Shown: positions 9,461 through 21,500 of the stretch, piece by piece
Numbering within the stretch: position 1 is the first letter of the stretch
How the letters are laid out: each line of letters begins with the position of its first letter
DNA from: Oscheius sp. JU75
Taxonomy: Eukaryota; Nematoda; Chromadorea; Rhabditida; Rhabditidae
Direction of reading: 5' to 3'
Length of the DNA stretch: 64,000 nucleotides
Assembly: GCA_037178855.1 (NCBI GenBank)
Contig: JASJZC010000001.1
Location: 7,316,001 to 7,380,000 of the forward strand
The notes under the pieces: generated by a model
What the model was told of the DNA's origin: nothing
The model's input: only the letters and a program-made list of their open reading frames with translations
Databases searched by the model: none
Program-made: the position numbers and the translations under genes

Positions 9461-12182
9461 ATGGCTAACATCGATCTCTTGAAGCGGGACGCCATTTCGT
9501 TTCTTTCTCGCCTTTTGTGTGTGAATTGGTGAAGAGTTTTGCGGCGCCCAGCTGTCGAATAAATTGGCCCTCTTTATACAGCTGTCTCGCAATTGGCGTC
9601 AATCCTTTTCAGAAGACTCGACTCATAACTCTCCCTATCCGGTCAATTTCCTTCCAATCAGTCTCGACTCTATCTCATGGTTCTCTGTTACAGATGACCG
9701 CACCAAGAGTGCTCCAATATGAAAGTTCTCTAGCTGGAGATCCGGAAGCTATGTCTTCTCGACAAGAGGTGTGTTTTTCTCTTTGCCATGCATTTCGAAC
9801 CAAATCATGTTAATCAAAATCGGGTTGCGGGGGTTAGCACTTCCGGAGCGGGGTATTCCCGGAGGCTGTTTATTCATTTTGTGTGTGCCATCTGGGCCTA
9901 GCGTGACGTAGTTTTATTTGTCCAGTGTTCCTCGGGAAGAAGAGGCCTCTTATTATATACTATCGACGTTCACAGATCACTTTGTACGAGATTCTTTTCC
10001 TTCCACTAGAATCACATGTTTCTCCTTCAGAACTTTCGAGTTCGCTAATGGTTTGGAAAGTACTAGCTCGTACTTTGTTAGACAAGTTTGTAGAACATCA
10101 AACAGCTGAAACTCTAAAGAATGTGGGTGCCTTGTGAGTCTTTCACAGTAAGGTGTCAATCAGTATTCCGATCTGGGTACCTCATTTTCTTGTACTGTGG
10201 TCTATAGATCTGATCGAAACTTTAACTACCTAAATACATTGCTAAGCTCAAAAATCAGTTTTTTGGGGCCAAAAAGATACCGTGAAGCGGAGAAGGCAAG
10301 TCGAGTGAGTTTTCAATGGAAGAGAACAGATTTTTAGCTTGAAGAAAAAGCTCAGTAAGAGTACTCGATTAGAACTACATTATAAGAGTACGATAGATCA
10401 CTTGTTACCTTTAGAAAACAGGAACAGCGGCAAGTCTCCACTAACCGAGTCTTGTTCCAATCAGACTAAAAGATCTGACCTCCCATTAGGCATGTCATAT
10501 TTTCGCGCCCGTTTGGTCTCGGCTGTTTTTAGAGAACCAAAATGAGAACCAGTTCCCGGGGCACAGCAGCAGCAATACACCCCAACGCCTCTCATTTTGT
10601 CTCTCTCGAGTATGTCTTCAGTCTGAGTGTCAAATCAGTTTGTTTCACCTTTTCCGACCAAAATGTCCCGGATTAGGATTCGTAAGAAAGCGTGTGGGCT
10701 GCTTTCTCTCTCCCCCGAATAGTCATATTGTTCGGGACTGCGGCGGTGTGACATGTCAAGGGCATCTAGCGGTTCTTCTTTATACAAAAAGTTTCCACAA
10801 GTTGTTCTCTTTTCCTCTTCATTGAAGGCTTCCTCTCTGCCCTTAGTCTCAAGTGTTTACTTAGTCCGCAAACAACTAATTGATATATCCGACATTGTGC
10901 TGCTGCCACCGCCCAGTGAAAGTGACAACTGTTACGCGTCTAGTGGCCTCGTTTTTCATCTCGATTTGAAACACAAACAAATGCACATATCTCTCTACTA
11001 GACTAGGTTTGAGAAAAATATATCTAAGCAGACCTACTCAATCCGAACCAAACCAACTATCCAAAAGAGACAGTCACTGTTTGCATCTGATTCACGGGTA
11101 CAAACTTTGGTCATCTATCGATTTCCTCCCAATAAAGTGTTCCCAAAACAGCCTGACCCATGCCATTCGTAGAGGGAACTAAATCATTTCTTTAAATTCT
11201 AGAAAAAGGTTCTGGCCTGAATTCGATATCTGTTCGTCTTATCAGGCAAACAGAGCCTGCTCTCGCTTTGCCACCGACTCTCGTTATTTTCAGGCCAACG
11301 ATTCTGTGGGGCTCTGTTCCCCTACGGACTCTTCGTGTCCACGACGACAGGAGGAACTACTTCGTCAACCGCTGCTAGGTAACCCCCTTTTGATAGCGCT
11401 CTTCTCATTAGTGTTCAGCAAGAGTGCGTGAGCCAAATTTGCTCCAGAGATTATCGTTCTTAATTGATCTCTCTCTCTCCCGCCGTAGACACCTTCCACA
11501 ACCTCTCTGTAGTATACAGATGACTCATGTCTCTTTCCCGTTCTACACGCTTGATACGATTCTCCGGGGACTTGTGTCCTGAGCAGCTGATTCCTATTCC
11601 CAAAGGAAGAGTCGATTCGCTCCTCCCTTGACAGATTGCATCTCCCGCCCCAACTCTAACCTTTCTGATCTGTTTGACTATAAGAAAACGTCATGCTTGC
11701 TTTACATTACGAACTCATCCCCTGACTTTTTGCTCTGTATCTTTTTTCGAAAGAGCACATGGAAACGGTCTACAACCAACTACAAACAACCAAAACATAA
11801 GCCTTGTGGCACACCTTCGTACTGACCTTTCTAGTCAAAGGTTGCTAGTGACCATGTTATGCAACGTTCTATCTTTTGTCTGCCTCACAACTTTGTGAAT
11901 CACCAAGCAGGTGGAGCACATCCTACCTTTATAATTGACATTTGATGTCTGTCAGTAACGCATGTCAATTCTAATCTGGGATAATACTTGACAATGATAG
12001 TGGCCTTTTCTGTCAAGTTTTTTCTTAGATTACAGTTGACAAGACAAGCCACAACAGTTCAAGTTACTAAATGAGCACTGATAATGTGAGTCGCTCCGAC
12101 AGGAGGTTTTGTTCATTAGAACAGTTTCCTATAGAGACCACCAAAGAAATGAATCTCTCTAAACTGGGTATTTTCAGAGAGC
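9461..12182. other. Intergenic, 2.7 kb, no supported gene
   Basis: No open frame here shows a recognisable domain or a chain of phase-compatible exons. One isolated exon-like piece (9692-9768, MTAPRVLQYESSLAG..., ending at GTGTGT) could be a first exon, but I could not connect it to anything. The stretch probably holds 5' regulatory sequence for the DHHC gene and decayed repeats. Confidence 0.4.
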
Positions 12183-14222
12183 ATGTCGACGACAGTCACA
12201 TCCACAGTCGACTTTGTCGAGCGGGGCCGAGGCACTGCTGCCAACACATCGACAACGAGTGCCCAGTCATCGGAGAGAAAAGCAAAACGGAAATGGCGAC
12301 TCCACGCCGGAAGGAATCGTTTTTTCTGCAACGGGAGAGTAAGCCGTCCCTGGAATGAATTCTAAGCACTTTCTTCTTGAGATCATGATGTCTAGAAGCT
12401 GTTCCGTCTTCGTCTTTACCGTATTCCTTCTCTCAACGACCATGACTCTCTTTTTCATATTCGAGTGAGTCACTGTCAGATTTTTTTTTCTACCAATCTT
12501 TAAGATCTCCTTTCTTATGGAATGAGATCAACCCAGTTCTGCCCATTGTGGCAGCACTCCTATTTGTCATGGCTACTGTCAATCTGGTGAAGACGTCCTT
12601 CTCCGATCCGGGCATTCTTCCTAGAGCTACCAACTTGGAAGTCATCGAAATGGATAGGCAGATGCAGATAGGTAAACATGATTATCCATGCTTTTTGAAC
12701 AAAGCGAGCTACTACAGATGAAGGTCAGAAGAGTAGCACTTTGGTCGAGGGACATGTGGCGCGCCATGTTGGCTTGTGAAGCACTGTAACTTTCCTATAA
12801 AGGCAGAGTCTGTCGCCATGTTGGGTCTCATTTTGAAGCACTTTGTACAAGAAAGACGATAAGACAACTTTCCAGGGCAGAGGACCTTGTCAGACAAAAG
12901 TGGAATTTTACGGCGCGTGACAGCGTATCGGATTCGCCTCTGAAATGTCGCGTCAGATAAAAGCAGGGCTGACTGAGCAAAGTTTACATTTACAGAGATG
13001 TGTCAGGACCCAAACTACAACCCCGAAGAAGGAGCCAGAGGTCCCCCACGAACACGACAAGTTCTCATAAACGGGCAGTCAATCAGACTCAAGTACTGCT
13101 TCACCTGTCGACTCTTTCGTCCGCCTCGGAGCTCGCATTGCTCCATTTGTGACAACTGTATACTGAATTTCGATCATCACTGTGAGTAAAAGCTTTTATT
13201 GACTCATAATATGAGTTCAGGTCCATGGGTTGGGAACTGTATCGGCCTCCGCAACTATCGACACTTTTACTTCTTTGTCTGTACACTAACTGTCCTCGTA
13301 TTGTTCGTGTTCTCCTGCTGCGTCGCCCATCTGATCATGCGTTAGTTGGGAGCCTAAACAGAAAACTTCGCAAAATTTTTCAGTAACAAAGAAAGAGAAG
13401 CAGTTCTTGGACGCTGTCAGACACTCTCCGCTCACCATCGTCATAGCTCTCATTTGCTTCTTTGCCGTCTGGTAAGCATATGTCAGAAATTCATTTGAAA
13501 GATTACCACATCAAAAGAGGGTATTATGTCAACGAGTCCACACTTTCCAGGTCAATATTTGGACTCTCAGGCTTTCACACGTATCTCCTCGCCACAAATC
13601 AAACGACCAATGAAGATGTAAGTCTTTTCTCAGAACTCTGCCTCACTTATGTTTCAGATCAAAGGTTCTTTCAGTAGCAAGCGTCGTCCTGATGTTGTGA
13701 ATCCCTACAGCAGAGGAGGTCTTTTCAAAAACCTCTGTCACACTCTGTGTGCTCCAGAACATCCCAGTCTGATCGATGCCCGTGGCTATGCACTAGAGCC
13801 AGTGCTTGAGATCCGAATAGACAAGGGCTACGTGAACGAAGCAGCCAATAATGGGACGTCGATTGGTCGAAGCCGAGAAGATCTCAATGAATCTGTCATG
13901 GTCGGTCAACAAAATGGGTGAGTAAAAGTGTTGATCCTTGATTGATCAATTGTTCCGCTTGTTTGGTGTCATTTTGGAGCTCTCGACGAGACAAAAATAG
14001 TAAAATAGCTCTTCAGGGCACAGCGATAGCCTATACAAAACTATGCTTTTTATGCCGCGGGGTAGCAGTCGAATCAGCGCAGCGCGTCTACTGCTGCTGA
14101 CCAAGTTGTAGTTTCCTAGCTTGCCGTTTACAGTAAAATGATGTTCTTAGTAGAACTTTCATGTTTTCAGATACGTGAACGATGGAAACGTCGAACTGAC
14201 CACCCTGGAAAGAGCCATCTAA
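12183..14222 (+). CDS. DHHC-type protein S-palmitoyltransferase (ZDHHC9/14/18 group)
   Basis: Nine exons: join(12183..12338, 12382..12464, 12505..12671, 12996..13181, 13221..13340, 13384..13471, 13551..13617, 13658..13917, 14171..14222), 392 aa. The N-terminus has the subgroup motif [16 protein letters not shown] before TM1. TM1 and TM2 are followed by SDPGILPRA (the DPG motif). The zinc-binding cysteine-rich domain reads [19 protein letters not shown] and contains DHHC, with the catalytic Cys near residue 198. [17 protein letters not shown]3, TM4 and the TTxE-type motif QTTNED follow. This subgroup (yeast Erf2-like) palmitoylates Ras-type GTPases at Golgi or plasma membrane, in vertebrates with GOLGA7. 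An acceptor-like TTTTCAG lies 5 nt before the ATG. Introns 3 and 8 are the only ones over 100 nt; intron 3 carries a dispersed repeat. Confidence 0.93.
12814..12850. repeat. Dispersed repeat core, copy 1
   Basis: The block around CATGTTGGGTCTCATTTTG followed by AAGCA in DHHC intron 3 resembles stretches at 47160-47192 and 50748-50780 (CATGTTTGCGCTCATTCTG then AAGCAT). The core is about 30 nt, with weaker similarity extending a further 60-80 nt in the two other copies. Confidence 0.45.
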
Positions 14223-15519
14223 CTTGTAAGCGTGTATATATTCTTCTACGGGTCGCCACATTTCTGTTCCTTGCCATGATTTTTTTCTCTTCAACATTCC
14301 TCACGGGTCAAATAAAGGTTTCTTATGGAATTTGCTTGTTAGAGACTAGCAAAAATGACTGGAATGTGCCAACTGCCGGCGGCAACGTCATGAATTGAAG
14401 GAAACGATTAATGCTCACAAAACAACGTGACGAGACAAGAAGATGCTGAGGAATGCAGAGGCGAAAAACTTCTATGGAAGATACTATGGCTCAAGACATC
14501 CAAAATGTTGCAGACAATCTAACCTCATCCACTGAATCGTTTTTTTCATTTGTTTCGATTCGAAAGGAATCCACTGACGGAGCCCTGAGAATAGAGGAAG
14601 CCAGTATTGAAGAATGTCTGTAGGCTATCCGCCATGAAAGCGGGGAACATTTCGAGAGACTCGCTCCCTAGAAACAACCTTCTAAAACCAGGAGCTTTGT
14701 TAAAACGAACAGCAATACATGTTCCAGTAGGTAGCTCACCCGGATGCGCCATCCATTAGCGGGACTCTGTAATCATCCCGTCACGGCCATAACACGCTAA
14801 CCTAGAATCGTTATGATAGGATCCCTCTGTTATTCAAGTAAGGAACATCCTCTGGATGAACCACTTGCCCCCGAGGCAAACCGCTTTAATCGAGTAAGAC
14901 CCTGCCCGCAAGCCCTCTTACGTTCTTCTAAGTAAATGCAGTCCTAATCATGGAATTCGGGCGAGCCTCCTGGGACACAGCTTGAGCAGCCCACCAAGTC
15001 TACGACCGAATTTCTGTAGCTTTTAACTGATGGTTCTCGTTTTTCAATCGTTCTTTTAACTAAAAGACCGATCTTGAAGAAAACGAAAGTAACTAGACAT
15101 GAACTTTGCCTAAAAAAGGAATAGCAGAATACAAGAACAGTCTTCGTCTAGCTGGTTGGAGGGGACCAATTGGTGTCAAAGTAGCAATTGGATCAGCTGC
15201 AACCAGCGAGACTCGACCGGAAGTTTTGGGGGAAGAGACCTGCTGTCGGCAGGCGAAGAGAGGGCAGTTCACATTTAGAGGCGGGACATACCTTCATTCT
15301 AGCCATCGGCAAGTCAGATGAAAATAAAGGGAAACATTGAGGAGAGACTCTTTGTGAAGTGTCATCCACTTGGCGCAGCTCGATCTGATTGATCAAGAGA
15401 ACTGATAAACGTTCTCCTTCTCGTGAATAGGGAAACAAACGGCTGTAAGCGTATAGATAAAAGTTTATGAGCATTTAGTGACAACTTATGCACACTACAG
15501 AATCTATTACACACTAATT
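14223..15519. other. Intergenic, 1.3 kb, no supported gene
   Basis: Short open frames on both strands (for example 15106-15321 +) lack domains and matching splice partners. The stretch lies between the DHHC gene stop and the 3' end of the chimeric gene on the other strand. Confidence 0.4.
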
Positions 15520-18500
15520 TTATGCGAGGAAGGTTACAAAAATGCTGAAGAAGACCATCACAATGCCGAAAACTTTGATTATCAGCCAGTGGTTCCAACG
15601 AATGTTGGCAAAATAGCGAACATGTTCCGTATGAGCAGCAGCATCCACATTCGAATCTATCCTGAAGCGACCTTCTTTCAACGAAAACACGAATGGATCA
15701 TACCCTGTAATCACTTCTCCTTGTTCACTGACAAGACTGGCTAACTGCGAGAAAATTTGGCCCAGCTCATGAATCGAGCCCTCGATCGTTTCCATCGCAT
15801 TCGATCTCGCCGCCACGTACTCTCCTGTTTGATCGCGAAAAACCTACAATCTACGCGTTTAATAAACGAGAAGGAAGCTTACTTGTTGTTAGACGAGAAG
15901 AAAGCTTAGTTGTTGTGTTTAGCTTACTTGTTGTTAAACGAGAAGAAAGCTTACTAGTTGCTGATATTCGACCGACGCATTTCGAAGACCTTCTACGACT
16001 CGTTGTTGTATGTCGGCAAATTCCAGATCGTTTACCTGAACAGAATTCAACGAAAATTCCTCGAATCCTGAGCAAACTCACCATTCGTTCAATCTGATTC
16101 AGCTGTTGCAACGTTTGGTCAATGACATTCTCTTGAAATCTCTTTTTCTTCAATAATAGTAGCGCCTTGCTGATAAATCATAGGTTAGACAAAATAGCAT
16201 AAAGAAACTGACTCTTTCTTGCCTTCCCGAATAAGTTCCTTGGCCAATTCGCGTTCTTTCTCTAGACATTTCTCCTTTCTCTTTATGAACTGCTTCATTT
16301 TGTCCCGTTGTGTTTTCAATTGCTGGAAAGTGGCGATCTTCTTTACTAAAGCGCAATGGTGTCCGTCCGTCCGTCTGTCATGGTGTCCGCACAATTGCAT
16401 GTCAACACTAATACCCAAAGGGGAATAGAAAAGCAGAAATTGTTAAAACTTCTAAAATTGAAAGTTTCGCAAAAGTTTTTTTTAAGTTTATTTTTTTAAG
16501 TTTATCGCCTCTGTGCAACAATCAAAATGTTAGTTTTTTTTCATTCTCTTATTACTTATCAGGGAGGCGGCACAAATTAGCCGAACTGAATACTTTCGCA
16601 ATCGGCGCAAATCTGGAACGACGGAGGAGATTGAAGAAAAGAAACGTCTCGAGAGAGAGCGTAAACGGAAAACTCGCGTGAAACAATCCTCCGAGGAGGC
16701 AGTGATCCAACTCAAAAAGAGACGACTGACAAAACTAGAACAACGGCAAAAATTGGACGAGGATGAGAAGAAATCTCTCAGAGAGAGGGATCGTCTCGCT
16801 CATAAGTCGCTACGTCTGAATATGCCGGAAAACAAAAAGTACGCTGTTAGAGAGAAGGATTGCCTCGCCCATCGTGCTCAACGAAAGAATATGTCCGAAG
16901 AAGAGAAGAATACTGTCAGGGAAGCCAATCGTATAAGCCATTCGTTGCTCCGAGACAAAATGACAGAAGAGAAGAAGAGTGCTGTCAGGGAAGCCAATCG
17001 TCTAGGTCATGTACTACTTCGAAAGAGTATGCCCAACGAGAACCGAGAATCAATCAGAGAAGAAAATCGCATTGCCCACCAAATCATGAGATCCGACATG
17101 ACAGACGACGAGAGGGATACAGTTCGCGCTCAGAACGCAGCAGCGCATCAATTGTCCAGAAACACACAGACTCCACAGCAGAGAGTCATTGTCAATGCTG
17201 TACGTCGAGCAACCAGACCCCATGTCTACATGAGGAACCAACTTGAATACGATCCGCCTCCAGTTCATTACATCAGCGAGATGAATAACCCGTGCAGTCA
17301 TTGCGGTGCTTTATACTTCCCAGGTAATTCATTCTGTTGAACTCTTCCAATGATATTTTTAGGAGAACATCCTCGAAAAGCGGACGGAACTTATTCTCCA
17401 TGCTGCAGGAATGGATCAGTCACTTTGGAACTGTTTAATCATTATCCTCTCGAGCTGAAGGAGTTATTTTCCGATGGACATGAGAAGTCAGAGAACTTTC
17501 TCAAAAACTGTCGTCAATTCAATACGGCTCTGTCAATCGCCAGCATGGACTGCGATGTAAGTTTACTTATCTTTTTTTCTAACAAGTTTCCTGTTTAGAT
17601 AAAGACGGTTTCTGGAAGAGGCCCGCAAGTGCTCAAAATTCATGGATCCGCTTACTACAGAACCGGCTCTGCTCTTCCAAACCAAGGTGTCAACCCGTCC
17701 TATGGTCAACTCTTCTTCATTGACGAGACTGCTGCCGCTGATCACAGAATCGCTCACCCTGCGAACAATAGATGTGACCCCGACTTGATGCGGTATTTGA
17801 GCTCCTTTGTACAGCAGAATCACGAGTACGCGGCTTCCTTCAAACTCCTACATGAAGTCTACGAAGAAGAGACGATCAAAGCTCAGCAGGAAAACCGTGG
17901 GATGGATGATGTTCGTCTGATCTTCGAGTCGACCAATACTCCAGATCCTCGGCGCTACAATGCGCCAAGAGTTGCAGAAGTTGCATTGGTATACGTTGGT
18001 CCAGATGGAGAAGTTCCTGCTCCGAAGAACTACAGCATTTACTGTCGAGGAGGTCAAGGCTTGAGAAAAATCCCACTCATACACCGAATGCTTGATCCGT
18101 GTGTTTATCCTCTCTTCTTCATGGGAGGAGATTTTGGCTACCATCTGGGAAGAACACGCGATGTCACCGGTGCACAAGGCAGAGTCACCCAGAAGAGACT
18201 CTCCCTCAAGGACTACTACTCCTATTACCTGTCTGTCCGGAACGAGTTCAATCCTTTACATCATGGTCAGAGGCTGTTCCAGCAATTTGTGGTTGGCTCA
18301 TGGAGCAACATTGAACAGAACCGTCTTGAATTTATTAGAAACAATCAGGTCAGTCATTTATTTAATTTGCAAAGAGAGTAGCTTTAGGCCAAGCTGCGCT
18401 CTGAGTATTATTCTGCTCTTAGTGATTTCGTAGCCGATGGAGCTGACGGACAATGTGGAGCGCGCATTATGCTTCCGGCCACATTCACAAGCTCTCCCAG

Positions 18501-21500
18501 ATATCTGATGTCATCTTATCAAGACGCGATGACAGTTACGAGCCGCCACGGAAAGCCAGATGTATTTGCCACTCTTACATGCAATCCGAAATGGAAGGAG
18601 ATTGTCGACAACTTGGAGCCCGGTCAAACTGCCAATGATCGCCCAGACATCGTTGCGAGGGTCTTCCGGATGAAACTGATCCGATTCAAGCAAGTTATCA
18701 TTGGAATGGGACATCCGTTTGGTCGAGTCAAAGCCTTCCTGTTTACGGTTGAATGGCAGAAGAGGGGACTGCCCCATGTCCATGCTCTTCTTACTCTAGA
18801 GTCCAACGACAAGCCAAGGACTGCTGCCGATGTTGACAGAATAATTTCCGCAGAACTTCCCGACGTTGCTAATAACCCGGAACAGCAACTGCTCTTTGAA
18901 AAAGTGGTTTCTCACATGCTTCACAGAGATTGTGGACCCGGATCTCCGTGCTGGGATGGAGACAAATGCTCCAAGAAGTTCCCGAAGAGTTTTCAAGCAG
19001 CCACCAACATTGATGTAGCGGACAGTTACCCACTTTACAAGCGAAGGGATTCTGGAATCGTGGCCACAGTTGGAGAAGGGACAAATGCTAAAGTACGTAT
19101 TCATCATTATTTCTTAAACTTCTGATTCAGAGTTATAACAATCAGGCCGTAGTGCCGTATAACGCATTCTTGCTCCAGATGTTTGACTGTCATCTGAATG
19201 TAGAGCTGTGCACGACCATCTATTCTGTCAAGTACCTTCATAAGTACATATATAAGGGAAATGATCGAGCCCGCCTCCGCCTCAGACAGCAGCATCGAGA
19301 TGCAAATGGAGGAGTCGTTGATGAAGTTGAAGAGCATCTTGACGCAAGATATCTTTGCCCTCCAGAGGCTTTTCATCGGATCTTCGCCTTCGATCTACAC
19401 GGCAAAAGCCATGTTGTAATCCCACTATGTGTCCATGCTCACAATCAACAGACGGTCGTCTTCGAGGCTGGAAATGAGGCTGAAGCTGTGGACAGATCAA
19501 AGGACACAACTCTTCTCGCCTTCTTTGCCTTCAACCGACAAGCTAGAGAGTTCGATGCTCAAGGAAGACTCCAAGAGCTCGGTCCCGTCGACCCACGAAC
19601 TGTGCCTTACAACAAGTACCCAGAGCATTTCACATTTGTCAAGGTAACTGATCGTTTTCTTTCTCAAACAACGAATTCTTCAGGACTCTGGCAAGTGGAA
19701 AAAGAAGGCCATATTCAACAACAATATTGGTCGCATACATTCTGTCACACCGAAGCAACAAGAACGTTATTGCATACGTCTCCTTCTTCTCCACACTACC
19801 GGCGCTACCTCCTTCCAAGAACTCTTCAATGTGAACGGAATCCAGTTTAACAATGCGTTCGATGCTGCCAAGGAACTCGGAGTCATCCAGAATGACGATC
19901 ATTTTGAACAAGCCATGGTTGATGCGGACTTCTTCCAAGTTCCGAGCTCCCTTCGCAGTGTCTTTGTCATGCTGTTAGCCTTCGATGAACCAGCGAATGT
20001 TCAAGCGATTTGGGACCGATGGAAGGCGAAGATGGCAGAGGATTTTGTTTATCGCGGACGAACTCCTGATGACGCCGAGGCCTTAGCCTTCTTTGCTGTT
20101 TTGGAGCTCTGCGCCATTGTGAACATCCGTTTCGATCAGCTGATCACTAGCCAATACGTCATGCCAGCTCCTATGATCGATGATGAAGTCAATCACGATG
20201 CAATTGGATCGGAGATGTACAACAACGTATGTAACAACCCAAGACAGAAGGAAGCAGTGGATGCTGTTCTTACCGGTCAGTCTCGCCTATTGTTTTTGGA
20301 CGGTCCAGGAGGATCGGGAAAGACCTACTGTTACGAAACTCTATACCACAAGTTGAAGGCGTCTGGGAAACAAGTCATGTGTACTGCTTGGACCGGCATA
20401 GCCGCAAATCTGCTTCCGAATGGGCGTACAATTGCATCATCCTTCAAACTGAATGTTTCTGCCAATTCTGAAAGCAGCTCCATGAAGCCTAATACTGTGG
20501 AAGGACAGCGATTGAGGAACGTCGATGTTATCATTCTTGACGAATGCTCTATGCTTTCCGACAAGGTCATAGGCACGATCGACACTCTTCTTCGTGATGT
20601 TACCAACAATCCTACCGTGTCTTTTGGTGGAAAAACAATTCTCATGGGAGGGGATTTCCGACAAGTATGAGACTTTTTTTACTTCCTAAAAACATACTTC
20701 CAGGTCCTTCCAATACCGAACAAGCTCTGTGGTGCAGATGCGTTTTCCTGCTGTCTGAAAATGTCCCCATTATTCTCTGCATTCCGTCGAATTCCATTAT
20801 TGGAAAACATGCGTGCTGCTGACAGCACCGCCGAATTCCGACAATTTCTTCTCGACGTCGGAGAGGACAAGCTACCAAAGGATGATGAAGGACGAATTCG
20901 AATCCCTGCAGAAATGCTGAGCTCTGGAAATTTGATCACAGAAGTTTTCGAGGGGATATTCGAAGACCCGGATCACATTAGCAAGCGGGCTATTCTCTGT
21001 TCGAAAAATGTCAATATTGACAAGATCAATCAGGAAGTCTTGAATGAGATGACAGGAACGAAGAAGGTCTTCCTTAGTGCCGACAAAATTGAGAAGGAAA
21101 GTGAATCCGATCGTTTGAACTACACTTCGGAGTTCTTGAACTCTCTCAATCCGGCTGGCCTTCAACCACATCGTTTGGAGCTGAAAGAAGGCTGTATTGT
21201 GATGCTGCTGCGGAACTTGAGTGTCACAGAGGGTATGTGCAATGGCACGAGGCTTCAAGTCGTCAAGTTCGGTGCAAACAATGCCATCCAGTGCGCATTC
21301 ATTCATGGACCTAGGAAAGGAGAAAAGGTCGTCATTCCAAAAATCGATTTGCTCTCCAATAAAGGCAAAGGTTAGTTGATTTTCGGCACGTTTGGAGACA
21401 GAAACTTCAGGTCTTTCTTTTGTTCTAAGACGTCGTCAGTTTCCACTTAAGGTTGCCTTCGCCTTCACCATTAATAAGTCACAGGGACAGTCGCTGGAAA

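Noticed and set aside
15520-16336. Simple dead pseudogene of CHMP6 or syntaxin-5
   Set aside because: All exon lengths, splice sites and phases are intact and the two halves join in frame, which is unlikely for decayed debris; kept as a candidate gene.
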